A stretch of DNA of 64,000 bases, taken from Microtetraspora glauca. Lineage in GTDB: Bacteria > Actinomycetota > Actinomycetes > Streptosporangiales > Streptosporangiaceae. Location of the stretch: positions 434,001 through 498,000 of the forward strand of contig BBYL01000007.1 of the NCBI GenBank assembly GCA_001570385.1, given 5' to 3'. This document shows, piece by piece, positions 39,237 to 48,582 of this stretch (the stretch's first letter is position 1; each line of letters begins with the position of its first letter). Under the pieces are notes generated by a model that worked only from the letters and a program-made list of their open reading frames with translations, was not told the DNA's origin and did no database searches. Position numbers and translations under genes: made by a program.

Positions 39237-39266
39237 CGTGGATCTTCGCCGCGGCGGAGATCCACG
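39237..39266. terminator. Hairpin between convergent glpD and the beta-propeller gene
   Basis: CGTGGATCTTCGCC (39237-39250) pairs with GGCGGAGATCCACG (39253-39266) with one G-U pair, beginning 9 nt after the glpD stop and ending 15 nt before the convergent stop. Probably a bidirectional terminator. Confidence 0.8.
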
Positions 39267-39281
39267 AAACGGTCGCGGCCG

Positions 39282-41465
39282 TCAGGTGAACGGGATCCAC
39301 GCCTGGTCGGCGAGCGTGGCGGCGTCGCTCACCTTGAGACCGAGCTCGGAGACCGTCCAGACGCTGTCCCCGATGACGACACAGCGGCGGATGCCGGGGT
39401 TCATCGCGGCGACGTCGTCCTTGCCCGTGATGCCCGGGTGCCTGATCGTGCCGGTCTTCGCGATCGCGCCATCCCCGACCTTGAGCACCAGCGCGGAGCT
39501 GCCCTTCCGCCAGTCGGCGTTGTAGTTCTGCAGCGGCAGCATCGCCAGCCCGGTCTGCGGCCAGTAGAGGAACGCGTGGGGATCCCACTCGGCGTCGGAG
39601 CCCGAGTTCCGCTGGTGGAACCGGGAGAGCAGCCGCGGGTTCGCGGGATCGGCGACGTCGAACAGCGAGATCTGGGTGCCGAGGACCCGGCCCTGATCGC
39701 TCGCCTCCTGGCCGACGCCGAGCAGCCGTCCGTCGCCCGCCGGGTGCAGGTACGACGAGTACCCCGAGATCTTCAGCTCGCCGGTGACCTTGGGCGCCGC
39801 CGGGTCGCGCAGGTCGAGCGTGTAGAGGGGGTCCACCTGGCGGAAGGTGACGACGTAGCCGACCTCGCCGATGAAACGCACGGAGTAGATCCGCTCGCCC
39901 TTTCCGAGGCCGGTCACCGCGCCCACCCTGGCCAGCGTGTCGGCCTTGAGCACGTAGACCCCGCTCGAACTCTTGTCCGCGGCGCCGCCGAAGACCTCGG
40001 CGTTGGAGGTGGTCGTCACCCGCAGATGGCCCGCGTGTTCCGACAGCGAGTACTGGTTCAGCAGCCGTCCGGGCACGACGCCGGAGCTGACATAGCGCGG
40101 CATTCCCGTACCGGTGATGTCGAACCGGTGCACCTCGGTCTGCTCCGGAGGCGCGGTGGGTGTGGGGGTTTCCGTGGGGGATCCGCTCGGCTCGTTCTTG
40201 GGGGCGACCGTCCCGGTGGGAGTCTCCGTGGGGCTCTCGGCTGGCTCGACCATGGTGGGCGGCGTGGGTGTGACCTCCTCGGCGGGTGCCGTGCTCGGCT
40301 CCACCTGGGGGGCGACGGCCGTACCCGAAGGGCCGGCCGCGGGGGCGGCCGGTTCACCCGTCGACGCCGGTTCAGCCGTCGACGCCGGTTCAGCCGTCGA
40401 CGCCGGTTCAGCCGTCGGCGTCGGTTCACCGGTCGCCGGCTGTTCGGCGACGTCGTCGACCGGCATCGGACGGAACCACCAGTTGGGGTTGCTGGTCACG
40501 TAGAGGCTGCCGCCCGTGCCGTACACGGTGTCGCCGTCGGCCGCCACGCTGATCGGCGGGACCGCGCCGAGCGATCCGCCGAGGTCCACGGTGAACACGG
40601 TCAGCATCGACGTGCCGGTGAACTCCACCGGGTGGCTGACGTGCTCGCACTTCACCCGGTCCGTACGGCTCTCGCCCCCGGAAGTGATCTCGAAGCGCGG
40701 CAGCCAGGCGTCGATGGGGGCGGTGCGCACGGCCTCGCGGTTGGCGTCGATCATCTGCGCGACGGTCGCGTCCGGCTTCTGCTGCGGGAACGCGATCTCG
40801 GGCTGGGACCTGACGACGATCCGTACGGTGGAGCCGACCTGGCGGGCGTCGATGTGCGAGCCGCGGGCGCTGAGCGTGCCGATCAGCTTCGGAGGGCCGG
40901 AAAGATCGACGAGCATGTACCTCGGTCCCTCGGCTCCCGGCCTGATCTTGGCCATCGCGCCGAACGGGATGATGCCGCCGCTCTGGACCAGCACGAGCGC
41001 GCGGTCCCCGGAGACCAGCAGGTCCGCCGGGGCCCAGCTGTCCTCCTCCTTGAGGAGCCGGAGTCGACCGGTGACCTCGCGGGTCGCGGCGTCGACCACC
41101 CGCAGCACGCCGCGGCTGACGGTGATCACACGCTTGCCGTCGGTCTTGACCAGGTCGGGCTCGTCGACCCCGGCCTCCTGCACGTTCGTGGTGGAGTGCG
41201 CCTGCTCCGGCACCGCCTGCTTGCCCAGCGCGGTGTCCCTGGCCATGAACGGAACGGCGTTGCCGAGGCCCCACTCGCTGACGTTCTTCAGCGTCGCCTG
41301 CCGCAGCCCGGCCAGCATGTCGTCGCAGCTCGTATAGGAGACCAGGCGGACCTTGCCGCTCAGGTCGACGGCGGCGGGAGCGGACGCCGCACGGCCTCCG
41401 GAACACGCCGCGGCGAGCAGCCCGGCGAGCGCGACGGCCCCCGCCGTACGAATCGTTGTCCTCAT
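39282..41465 (-). CDS. Secreted beta-propeller lipoprotein
   Basis: The 727-residue product starts with a lipoprotein signal (AVALAGLLAAAC, Cys21). It then shows the characteristic start of the secreted beta-propeller family (AHSTTNVQEAGVDEPDLVKTDGKRVITV) and repeated blade strands (MLPLQNYNADWRKGSSALVL, GYVVTFRQVDPLYTLDLRDP). A Thr/Pro/Glu-rich insert of about 110 residues (40120-40440) interrupts the propeller. It lies 67 nt downstream of a kinase gene whose own C-terminus looks like a propeller, so the two may share a regulon. Ligand unknown. Confidence 0.87.
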   Translation of the reverse strand: MRTTIRTAGAVALAGLLAAACSGGRAASAPAAVDLSGKVRLVSYTSCDDMLAGLRQATLKNVSEWGLGNAVPFMARDTALGKQAVPEQAHSTTNVQEAGVDEPDLVKTDGKRVITVSRGVLRVVDAATREVTGRLRLLKEEDSWAPADLLVSGDRALVLVQSGGIIPFGAMAKIRPGAEGPRYMLVDLSGPPKLIGTLSARGSHIDARQVGSTVRIVVRSQPEIAFPQQKPDATVAQMIDANREAVRTAPIDAWLPRFEITSGGESRTDRVKCEHVSHPVEFTGTSMLTVFTVDLGGSLGAVPPISVAADGDTVYGTGGSLYVTSNPNWWFRPMPVDDVAEQPATGEPTPTAEPASTAEPASTAEPASTGEPAAPAAGPSGTAVAPQVEPSTAPAEEVTPTPPTMVEPAESPTETPTGTVAPKNEPSGSPTETPTPTAPPEQTEVHRFDITGTGMPRYVSSGVVPGRLLNQYSLSEHAGHLRVTTTSNAEVFGGAADKSSSGVYVLKADTLARVGAVTGLGKGERIYSVRFIGEVGYVVTFRQVDPLYTLDLRDPAAPKVTGELKISGYSSYLHPAGDGRLLGVGQEASDQGRVLGTQISLFDVADPANPRLLSRFHQRNSGSDAEWDPHAFLYWPQTGLAMLPLQNYNADWRKGSSALVLKVGDGAIAKTGTIRHPGITGKDDVAAMNPGIRRCVVIGDSVWTVSELGLKVSDAATLADQAWIPFT
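40351..40440. repeat. 18-nt tandem repeats in the propeller lipoprotein gene
   Basis: Five near-identical 18-nt units start at 40351, 40369, 40387, 40405 and 40423, each beginning GGTTCA. They encode hexapeptides of the STAEPA type in the disordered insert and can vary in number without a frameshift. Confidence 0.9.
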
Positions 41466-41532
41466 GCCACCTACGACGGATCACCTCCGGCGGAGGTTCA
41501 GCGCCCTCCCGCCCCTCTCGCGGCGGTGACGA

Positions 41533-43743
41533 TCAGCCGGTCCCGGCACGTACGTAGAAAGGACCGAGGAGATCCGCCTGGCTGGTGTCCAGCAGCGTCC
41601 GCACGGTGGCCCCGTCGAGGTCGACGACGATCACGCTCGCCTTGCCGGAGCTGGGCGTGGTCCAGCAGAACACGTGCGCCGTGTCCCACCAGCCGAGCAC
41701 CTTGGAGCAGTCGGAACCGAACCTGGTCGTCTCGGTTCCGGAGGTGGCGTCCCACACGCAGACCTTGCTCGTCGCGTCCGGGCAGTCGGTGACGATCGAC
41801 TCGCCCGACGGTGAGAACAGCCCGGAGGACGTGTTGTACGGCGTGCCGACGTGGTCGAGCGTCCTGACGATCTCGCCGTCGAGGTCGTAGAAGCGGACCC
41901 CGGACTTCTTGCCGCTCTGGAAGTACGTGGCGACCATGGTCTCGTCGCCGCTCCAGTAGAACCGGCCCTCCTTGATCGCCGGATCGTTGATCTGCTTCAC
42001 CCGCGCCTTGCCGGTCGCGATGTCGATGACGACGAACCCCTTGGTGGTCCAGGTGCTGCCGCCCGGGTTCCTGATGCTGAGCAGCAGGCGGCCGCCGTCC
42101 CTCGTCCATTCGGCGTACTCGTAGGTCAGCGGGCTCTTCACGGTCTTGACCGTGCGGACCTTGCCGGTGGCCCTGGTGACGATGTCGATGCCGTGGAAGT
42201 CGTCGTCGGTGTAGTTCTTGTTCCGCCCGGCGGAGAGCGTCCCGTCGGGGGAGATCGACTGCTGCCAGTACTTCGTGCTCTTGGTGAACGAGCCGGTACG
42301 CGAGTTCCTGGGGTAGTTGATCCAGGTGTTCTTGGCGGTGTCCTCGACCTCGTAGTAGATCAGCGTCATCGGGTCGGTGGGGTGCTCGTAGAGCGTGGCC
42401 CGCACGCCCGGCAGCTTGGTGGTGGTCAGGCCGGTGGTGGGCACGGCGGAAGGCGTCGGGCTGGGCGACGGCGACGGCGACGGAGAGGGCACGCCCTCGC
42501 TCGTCCTCTCCGCGATCGGGACGGTCGGGCCGCTCGTGTCGCCGGGCCGCAGCGCGAGCCAGCCCACCACGGCGACGACGGCCAGCGCGGCCACCACGGC
42601 GACCGCCGCCAATCCGGCCCTGCCCCCGGACCGCTTCTCTCCCTGCCCGCCGGGCACCGTCGGGTACGGCGCCGCCGGGTGGGGGGCGACGGTGGGCGAG
42701 GCGCCGTAGGGCGGCGGGGGATAGGGCGACGGAGGGTAGGGCGAGGCGCCGTAGGGCGGCGGGGGATAGGGCCGCTGCGCGTACGGATAGGCCCCGGGGT
42801 CCGTCGGGTACGGCTGGGGCGGCGGCGGTACGGGTACTCCGGGGGGCGTCGTGGGTCCGCCCGCGGCGGGCGCCGGTCCTTCCGGGGCGGCCACCGCGGC
42901 GGCCTCGCTCAGGATGGCCGGGCCGGGCGCGGAGTGCTGCAGCAGGCGGAGCAGCACCTGCTCGGCGGAGGGCCGGGTGTGCGGATCCTTGGACAGGCAC
43001 GCGGCCACCACGTCGCGCAGCGGCGCCGCGAGGTTCCCCAGGTCGGGCGGCGCGTTGAGGATGCGGTTGATCACGGCGGGCATCGTGTCGTTGCCGAACG
43101 GGGCCCGCCCGGTGGCGGCGCTGACGATCGTGCAGCCCCACGCGAACAGGTCGGCGGGTGGCCCGGCCGGATGGCCCATGATCTGCTCGGGCGACATGTA
43201 CGACGGGGTGCCGACCGGCTGGGAGGTGAGCGTGTGCGAGGCGCCCACCGCCCGCGCGATGCCGAAGTCGATCACCCGGGGGCCGTCGGGGCCCATGATG
43301 ACGTTCGCCGGTTTCAGGTCGCGGTGGACGACCCCGGCCTGGTGGATGGCCGCGAGCGCGGTGGCCGTACCGACCGCGAGACGGTGCAGGGCCGGGCCCG
43401 CGATGGGTCCGGAGGACTGCACGCGCTGCTGGAGCGAGGGCCCCTCGATGTACTCGCTGACGATGTAGGGGCGTTCCTCCTCGACGCCGGTGTCCATGAC
43501 CTGGGCGGTGCAGAACGGCGCCACGCGCTTGGCGGAGATCGCCTCGCGCAGGAAGCGCTCCCGCATGGTGGGATCGCCCGCGAGGTCGGACCGGAGCCAC
43601 TTGATCGCGACCTGCTCGCCGGAGGGGCCGGTGCCGAGATAGACCACTCCCTGGCCGCCCTCGCCCAGCCGTCCGCTGAGGTCGTAGGCGCCCAGGCGGG
43701 GCGGATCGCCCGGCCGCAGCGGGGCCACGTCGGGAGCCGCCAT
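41533..43743 (-). CDS. Transmembrane Ser/Thr protein kinase with extracellular beta-propeller-like domain
   Basis: The 736-residue product has a PknB-type kinase domain at about residues 18-270: LGEGGQGVVYLG, VAIKWL with Lys48, VVHRDLKPANVIM, RVIDFGIARA, VGTPSYMSPEQ, LFAWGCTIVSAATG. A Pro/Tyr-rich linker (PYPPPPYGASPYPPSPYPPP) follows, then one membrane helix near residues 377-398 and an extracellular part of about 330 residues with propeller-like blades (SGLFSPSGESIVTDCPDATS, VWDATSG). The activation loop has several Thr. It is probably a surface sensor kinase. ATG start at 43741-43743; divergent from an aldehyde dehydrogenase. Confidence 0.93.
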   Translation of the reverse strand: MAAPDVAPLRPGDPPRLGAYDLSGRLGEGGQGVVYLGTGPSGEQVAIKWLRSDLAGDPTMRERFLREAISAKRVAPFCTAQVMDTGVEEERPYIVSEYIEGPSLQQRVQSSGPIAGPALHRLAVGTATALAAIHQAGVVHRDLKPANVIMGPDGPRVIDFGIARAVGASHTLTSQPVGTPSYMSPEQIMGHPAGPPADLFAWGCTIVSAATGRAPFGNDTMPAVINRILNAPPDLGNLAAPLRDVVAACLSKDPHTRPSAEQVLLRLLQHSAPGPAILSEAAAVAAPEGPAPAAGGPTTPPGVPVPPPPQPYPTDPGAYPYAQRPYPPPPYGASPYPPSPYPPPPYGASPTVAPHPAAPYPTVPGGQGEKRSGGRAGLAAVAVVAALAVVAVVGWLALRPGDTSGPTVPIAERTSEGVPSPSPSPSPSPTPSAVPTTGLTTTKLPGVRATLYEHPTDPMTLIYYEVEDTAKNTWINYPRNSRTGSFTKSTKYWQQSISPDGTLSAGRNKNYTDDDFHGIDIVTRATGKVRTVKTVKSPLTYEYAEWTRDGGRLLLSIRNPGGSTWTTKGFVVIDIATGKARVKQINDPAIKEGRFYWSGDETMVATYFQSGKKSGVRFYDLDGEIVRTLDHVGTPYNTSSGLFSPSGESIVTDCPDATSKVCVWDATSGTETTRFGSDCSKVLGWWDTAHVFCWTTPSSGKASVIVVDLDGATVRTLLDTSQADLLGPFYVRAGTG

Positions 43744-43904
43744 CAGTGGGCGGTCTTCCGCGACGGCGTGGTTGTCCCGCGAAACTCGGCATTTCCTGGC
43801 ATATCTGGATTCTGGCGGGTAATCGGAACCGCTGGAACCCTCGTGTCCCGATGGTTGCCTACCGGCCAGTAGCCATGAGATGGGCTCGTGAATATCCTTC
43901 GGGC

Positions 43905-45440
43905 ATGGACCCCCTGATGCTTGAGCGCATTGTCCGGCACGTCACCTCGGAGGGGAAGACCGTGGCGGTCCCCGCCCCGTTCACCGGTGAGACCCTCATC
44001 GAGCTCCCCGTCTCGACGGCCGAGGACGTCCGCAGGGCGTACGCCACGGCCAGGGCGGCCCAGGACGCGTGGGCGTCGCAGCCTGTCGCGGAGCGGGTGA
44101 AGCCCTTCCTCCGGCTGCACGACGCGATACTCAACCGCCGCGAGGAGATCCTCGACATCGTCCAGATGGAGACGGGCAAGGCCAGGCGGCACGCGTTCGA
44201 GGAGGTCCTCGACGTCGCCGGATGCGCGCTCCACTACGTACGGCAGGCGCCGAAGCTGCTCGCCCCCAAGCGGCGCAAGGGGATCTTCCCCATCGCCACC
44301 CAGGCAGTCGAGCTGCGGCATCCGAAGGGTACGGTCGCGCTGATCAGCCCCTGGAACTACCCGCTCTCCCTGGGCGTCACCGACGTGGTCCCGGCGCTGA
44401 TCGCGGGCAACACCGTGGTGCACAAGCCCGACACCCAGACCGCGCTCTCGACGCTGTGGACGATCGACCTCCTCGTGGAGCTCGGGATGCCCCGGGAGAT
44501 CTGGCAGGTCGTGACGGGCGACCCCGCGGAGATCGGCGACCCGCTGATCGACGGCGCGGACTACGTCGCCTTCACCGGCTCGACCCGCGGCGGCAGGAAG
44601 ATCGCCGAGGAGGCCGCCAAGCGGCTCATCGGCGCCTCACTCGAACTCGGCGGCAAGAACCCCATGATCGTGCTGGAGGACGCCGACCTCGACCGGGCCG
44701 CTCACGGCGCGCTCAGGGCCTGCTTCACCAACGCCGGCCAGCTCTGCATCTCGATCGAGCGGCTCTACGTGCACGACTCGATCTACGACGCGTTCACCGA
44801 CCGGTTCGTCCGGGCGACCAGGAACATGAAGATCGGATCCGGTCTCGAATGGTCCGTGCAGATGGGGTCGCTCACCTTCCAGCGCCAGCTCGACGCTGTG
44901 ACGGCGCACGTCGCGGACGCCGTCGAGAAGGGCGCGTCGGTGCTCACGGGCGGCAAGGCGCGGCCCGACATCGGACCGCTGTTCTACGAGCCGACCGTCC
45001 TGTCGGGCGTCACCGACGAGATGGACCTGTGCGGCAACGAGACGTTCGGCCCGGTCGTCGCGCTCTACCGGTTCCACACCGAGGACGAGGTCGTCGCCAA
45101 GGCCAACGACACCGTCTACGGCCTGAACGCCTCGATCTGGACGCGTGACCTCACGCGGGGCCGCGCCCTCGCCTCCCGGATCAAGGCGGGCACCGTCAAC
45201 CTCAACGAGGGGTACGGCGCCGCCTACGCCTCCTACGACGCCCCGATGGGCGGCATGAAGTCCTCCGGCCTCGGCCGCAGGCACGGAGCCGAGGGCCTGC
45301 TGAAGTACACCGAGTCCCAGACCGTCGCCAGTCAGGCGTCCTGGCTCGGCTTCGACCCCGTGCTCGGCATGGCGTACGACAAGTACGCCGACACCCTGGC
45401 CGGGCTGCTCAAGACGATGCGGAAGCTCCACCTGAAGTGA
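43905..45440 (+). CDS. Aldehyde dehydrogenase, succinate-semialdehyde dehydrogenase-like
   Basis: The 511-residue NAD(P)+-dependent enzyme of the ALDH superfamily has LISPWNYPLSLG, AFTGSTRGGRKIAEEA, general base Glu247 in LELGGKNPMIVLEDADL, nucleophile Cys281 in NAGQLCISIERL, and NETFGPVVALYRF. The nearest family memory is actinobacterial succinic-semialdehyde dehydrogenase. I use ATG 43905; the frame is open to 43746 but that part is unconserved. The GMC oxidoreductase starts 44 nt after its stop, so aldehydes made nearby may be its substrates. Confidence 0.9.
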   Translation: MDPLMLERIVRHVTSEGKTVAVPAPFTGETLIELPVSTAEDVRRAYATARAAQDAWASQPVAERVKPFLRLHDAILNRREEILDIVQMETGKARRHAFEEVLDVAGCALHYVRQAPKLLAPKRRKGIFPIATQAVELRHPKGTVALISPWNYPLSLGVTDVVPALIAGNTVVHKPDTQTALSTLWTIDLLVELGMPREIWQVVTGDPAEIGDPLIDGADYVAFTGSTRGGRKIAEEAAKRLIGASLELGGKNPMIVLEDADLDRAAHGALRACFTNAGQLCISIERLYVHDSIYDAFTDRFVRATRNMKIGSGLEWSVQMGSLTFQRQLDAVTAHVADAVEKGASVLTGGKARPDIGPLFYEPTVLSGVTDEMDLCGNETFGPVVALYRFHTEDEVVAKANDTVYGLNASIWTRDLTRGRALASRIKAGTVNLNEGYGAAYASYDAPMGGMKSSGLGRRHGAEGLLKYTESQTVASQASWLGFDPVLGMAYDKYADTLAGLLKTMRKLHLK

Positions 45441-45484
45441 CGGACGGCCGCGCGCCTGTGCGGGTGGCAGGGAACGGAGGAGTG

Positions 45485-47152
45485 ATGGACCACGACGTCG
45501 TCGTCGTCGGCTCCGGGTTCGGCGGCAGCGTCTCCGCGCTCCGGCTGACCGAGAAGGGGTACTCCGTCGCCGTCCTGGAGGCGGGGCGCCGGTTCGACGA
45601 GAGCACGCTCCCGAAGACCTCGTGGCGGGCGCGTGACTTCCTGTGGGCGCCCGCGCTCGGGCTCAAGGGCATCCAGCGCATCCACGTGCTCGGCGGCAGG
45701 AACGGCGTGATGGTCCTCGCCGGCGCGGGCGTGGGCGGGGGCTCACTGGTCTACGCGAACACGTTGTACGAGCCGCTCGACCCGTTCTTCCAGGACCCGC
45801 AGTGGAGCGGCATCACCGACTGGAAGGCCGAGCTCGCGCCGTACTACGACCAGGCCGCGCGCATGCTGGGCGTGGTGCGCAACCCGACCGTCACCCGGGC
45901 CGACGAGGTGATGCGGACCGTGGCCGGGAAGATGGGCGTCGGCGACACCTTCCACCTCGCCCCCGTGGGTGTGTTCTTCGGCACACCCGGCGTCGAGGTC
46001 GAGGATCCGTACTTCGGCGGGGCCGGCCCGCGCCGCAGCGGCTGCACCGAGTGCGGCGAGTGCATGACGGGCTGCCGCCACGGCGCCAAGAACATGCTGA
46101 TCAAGAACTATCTCTACCTGGCCGAGAAGGCCGGCGCCGTCGTCCACGCCGAGACCACGGTCACCGGCGTGCGGCCGGTCGACGGCGGCTACGAGGTCTC
46201 CGTCAGGAGGACGGGCTCGCCCGGCGGGCGGCGCGTCATCACCGCCCGGCAGGTCGTCTTCGCCGCCGGGACGTACGGCACGCAGCGGCTGCTGCACCGG
46301 CTCCGCAAGGGGCCGCTGCCCCGGATCTCCCCCAGGCTCGGGACGCTGACCAGGACGAACTCCGAGGCCCTGCTCGGCTTCGAGCGGTTCTCCGCGAAAG
46401 GCGACAAGCTCAACCGCGGCGTGGCGATCACGTCCTCGTTCCACCCCGACCCGCACACGCACATCGAGCCGGTCCGGTACGGCGACGGCTCCAACGCGAT
46501 GGCCCTGCTGCGCACCCTCCTGATCGACGGCGGCGGCGCCCCCCGCTGGCTGAGGTTCCTCGGCCAGGCGCTGCGCCGGCCGTACCTCCTGCCGCGCCTG
46601 TTCTACAACCGCGGATGGTCGGAGCGGGCCGTCATCGCCCTGGTGATGCAGGCGAAGGACAACTCGATCACGCTCTCGCTGAAGCGGGGCAGGCTGCGCG
46701 CAGGGCCGGGCCACGGAGAGCCGAACCCGACCTGGATCCCGGCCGGGCACGAGGCGGTCCGCATCGCGGCCGAGGAGATCGGCGGCATGCCCGGAGGCTC
46801 CTGGCTCGACCTGTTCGACATCCCCGCGACCGCGCACTTCCTCGGCGGCTGCGCGATCGGGGACTCGCCGGAGACCGGCGTGATCGACCCCTACCACCGG
46901 CTCTACGGGTACGACGGCCTGCACGTCGTGGACGGGTCGGCGATCTCGGCCAACCCGGGCGTCAACCCCTCGCTCACGATCACGGCGCAGGCCGAACGCG
47001 CCATGGCGTTCTGGCCGAACAGGGGCGACGCCGACCCGCGTCCCGCGCCCGGGTCGGACTACGTACGGCTCGCGCCGGTCGCGCCGCGCAGGCCGGTCGT
47101 CCCCGCCGCCGCGCCCGGAGCGCTGCGCCTGCCCATCGTGGACATCACCTAG
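45485..47152 (+). CDS. GMC-family FAD oxidoreductase, cholesterol-oxidase (ChoD)-like, with four-Cys motif
   Basis: The 555-residue product begins MDHDVVVVGSGFGGSVSALR (FAD-binding), then LAGAGVGGGSLVYANTLYEP. A Cys cluster CTECGECMTGC (Cys187, 190, 193, 197) has CX2CX2CX3C spacing. The C-terminus has THFLGG-like TAHFLGGCAIG and VDGSAISANPGVNPSLTITA. This pattern matches Mycobacterium ChoD, encoded beside guaB3, though the true oxidation substrate of that group is disputed. ATG at 45485 behind GGAGG. Downstream of the aldehyde dehydrogenase, probably co-transcribed. Confidence 0.87.
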   Translation: MDHDVVVVGSGFGGSVSALRLTEKGYSVAVLEAGRRFDESTLPKTSWRARDFLWAPALGLKGIQRIHVLGGRNGVMVLAGAGVGGGSLVYANTLYEPLDPFFQDPQWSGITDWKAELAPYYDQAARMLGVVRNPTVTRADEVMRTVAGKMGVGDTFHLAPVGVFFGTPGVEVEDPYFGGAGPRRSGCTECGECMTGCRHGAKNMLIKNYLYLAEKAGAVVHAETTVTGVRPVDGGYEVSVRRTGSPGGRRVITARQVVFAAGTYGTQRLLHRLRKGPLPRISPRLGTLTRTNSEALLGFERFSAKGDKLNRGVAITSSFHPDPHTHIEPVRYGDGSNAMALLRTLLIDGGGAPRWLRFLGQALRRPYLLPRLFYNRGWSERAVIALVMQAKDNSITLSLKRGRLRAGPGHGEPNPTWIPAGHEAVRIAAEEIGGMPGGSWLDLFDIPATAHFLGGCAIGDSPETGVIDPYHRLYGYDGLHVVDGSAISANPGVNPSLTITAQAERAMAFWPNRGDADPRPAPGSDYVRLAPVAPRRPVVPAAAPGALRLPIVDIT

Positions 47153-47168
47153 CGGCGCCCGCCCGGGG

Positions 47169-47666
47169 TCAGCCCGCGAGCGGCTTTCCGGTCTCCAGCA
47201 GGGTCTTGAGGTCGCTGAGCAGTTCGCTCCAGCCGCCGCCGGCGCCACGCAGGTCGCCCGCGACCATGGCGCCCACGTGGGAGGCGCCGGTGACGTCGTG
47301 GGTGACGGTCAGCTTCGTGACACCGGCCTCGCCCGCCTCGATCTCGTACGTGAGGCGGGTGACCGGCTCGGCCGCGGTCTCGACGTCCCAGACCGGATGC
47401 CAGGTCTGCACGAGCCTGCGCGGCGGGTCCGATTCGATGACCTCCCCTTCGACGGCGACGTCCGGTGCGCCCATCGCCTTCATCTCCTCGCTGGCGAATG
47501 CCTGGTACCTGCCGCCGGGGCGCAGGTCGTACGTCGCGGGCGACCGGTAGCCGTACCTCTCGGTCCACTCCGGCCTGGTGATCGCGTCCCAGATCGCCTC
47601 GGGGGTGGCCTTGATGTAGATCCGGTAGATCTGGACGGTGGGGGTGTGCAGCGGGGTACCGGTCAT
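47169..47666 (-). CDS. SRPBCC (AHSA1/activator of Hsp90-like) domain protein
   Basis: The 165-residue product begins MTGTPLHTPTVQIYRIYIKA. The START-like fold is indicated by ATPEAIWDAITRPEWTERYGY, YDLRPGGRYQAF, VQTWHPVWDVE and a C-terminal GGWSELLSDLKTLLETG helix. It is coupled to the ArsR gene by a 4-nt ATGA overlap. ArsR-SRPBCC pairs are common; the protein probably binds a small hydrophobic ligand. Function unproven. Confidence 0.88.
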   Translation of the reverse strand: MTGTPLHTPTVQIYRIYIKATPEAIWDAITRPEWTERYGYRSPATYDLRPGGRYQAFASEEMKAMGAPDVAVEGEVIESDPPRRLVQTWHPVWDVETAAEPVTRLTYEIEAGEAGVTKLTVTHDVTGASHVGAMVAGDLRGAGGGWSELLSDLKTLLETGKPLAG

Positions 47667-47983
47667 TGCTGGTCCTCCAGCTCGGCTTTGAGGTCGGTGA
47701 GCGCTGACGCGTGGTACTCGGTGTATTTGTCGATCCACCGGTCATGGATCAGCCGGATCGGCACGGGATTCAGGAAGTGCAACTTCTCCCGGCCCGACCG
47801 GCGGGTCACCACGAGGCCTGCGTCTTCGAGCACGCGCAGGTGCTTCATGACACCGAAGCGACTCATCTCCAACTCGGACTCCAGCTCGGTGAGCGTGCGG
47901 CCGTCACGCACGAAGAGCAGGTCGAGCAGGAACCGGCGGGTCGGGTCGGCGAGCGCCTTGAACACGCAGTCGTCATCAGCCAC
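47663..47983 (-). CDS. ArsR-family winged-helix regulator
   Basis: The 106-residue product has the ArsR HTH: VFKALADPTRRFLLDLL, RTLTELESELEMSRFGVMKHLRVLEDAGLVVTRRSGREKLHFLN. It has no CxC metal-site motif; a single Cys occurs at position 6, so it is probably not a metal sensor. It precedes the SRPBCC gene. A perfect inverted repeat 11 nt before its start is the likely autoregulatory site. ATG start at 47983. Confidence 0.92.
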   Translation of the reverse strand: MADDDCVFKALADPTRRFLLDLLFVRDGRTLTELESELEMSRFGVMKHLRVLEDAGLVVTRRSGREKLHFLNPVPIRLIHDRWIDKYTEYHASALTDLKAELEDQQ

Positions 47984-47993
47984 GACTCAAGTT

Positions 47994-48013
47994 ATGTGAC
48001 CAATAGGTCACAT
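47994..48013. promoter_or_regulatory. Inverted-repeat operator of the ArsR-SRPBCC operon
   Basis: ATGTGACC (47994-48001), spacer AATA and GGTCACAT (48006-48013) form a perfect 8-bp inverted repeat just upstream of the arsR start codon, the usual place for ArsR autorepression. Confidence 0.7.
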
Positions 48014-48045
48014 GTCAATGATGGGGCCTGCCGGTGCTCCCGGAC

Positions 48046-48543
48046 TCACTCGACGCAGGTGCCGCAGGCGTCCTCGCCGCACAGGTTGTCCCGGACGACG
48101 TCGAGCAGCGAGCAGAGTGTCGCCACCTGCTCCGGGGTCAGCCCCTGGACCATGCGCCGGTGGACCTCCGCCATGACGCGCCGGACCTCGGGGCGCAGGG
48201 CGTCGCCCCTCGGCGTCGTGCTCACGATGCTGATGCGCCGGTTGGAAGGGCACGGCACGCGGCTCACGAACCCGCTGCGCTCAAGGCGCTGCAGGCTCCT
48301 GGTCATCGTGGAGACGTCGATGCCGAGCAGGCCGGCCAGCTTGTTCTGCGACTGCGGTCCGTGGTCCCAGAGGGCGATCAGCACCCGGTCCTGGCCAGGG
48401 TAGAGGTCGATCTCGGCCAGCAGCCCGGCGAGTAGGACCCGATGGCCCAGCGCCGTCTTGGCCATCCGGCAGCTCAGCTCGTCGAGATCCTCGTCACGTG
48501 ACCCCGCCCAGGTGGTCGCGTCGTCAATCACCGGCTCCGCCAT
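48046..48543 (-). CDS. MarR-family transcriptional regulator
   Basis: The 165-residue product begins MAEPVIDDATTWAGSRDEDLDEL. Its winged helix reads QSQNKLAGLLGIDVSTMTRSLQRLERSGFVSRVPCPSNRRISIVSTTPRGD. The C-terminus holds three Cys in GEDACGTCVE and CGEDACG, plus Cys in the wing and early chain, which could sense thiol-reactive or oxidising compounds. ATG at 48543 with AGAGGAGG upstream. Divergent from an old yellow enzyme gene across three TTGGTC-type palindromes. Confidence 0.92.
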   Translation of the reverse strand: MAEPVIDDATTWAGSRDEDLDELSCRMAKTALGHRVLLAGLLAEIDLYPGQDRVLIALWDHGPQSQNKLAGLLGIDVSTMTRSLQRLERSGFVSRVPCPSNRRISIVSTTPRGDALRPEVRRVMAEVHRRMVQGLTPEQVATLCSLLDVVRDNLCGEDACGTCVE

Positions 48544-48582
48544 GTCTGGCCTCCTCTTGTCGATCAGCCTACAGCTTGCATA

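Noticed and set aside
40351-40440. Possible CRISPR or satellite array
   Set aside because: These are 18-nt in-frame coding repeats in a disordered protein region, without spacers.
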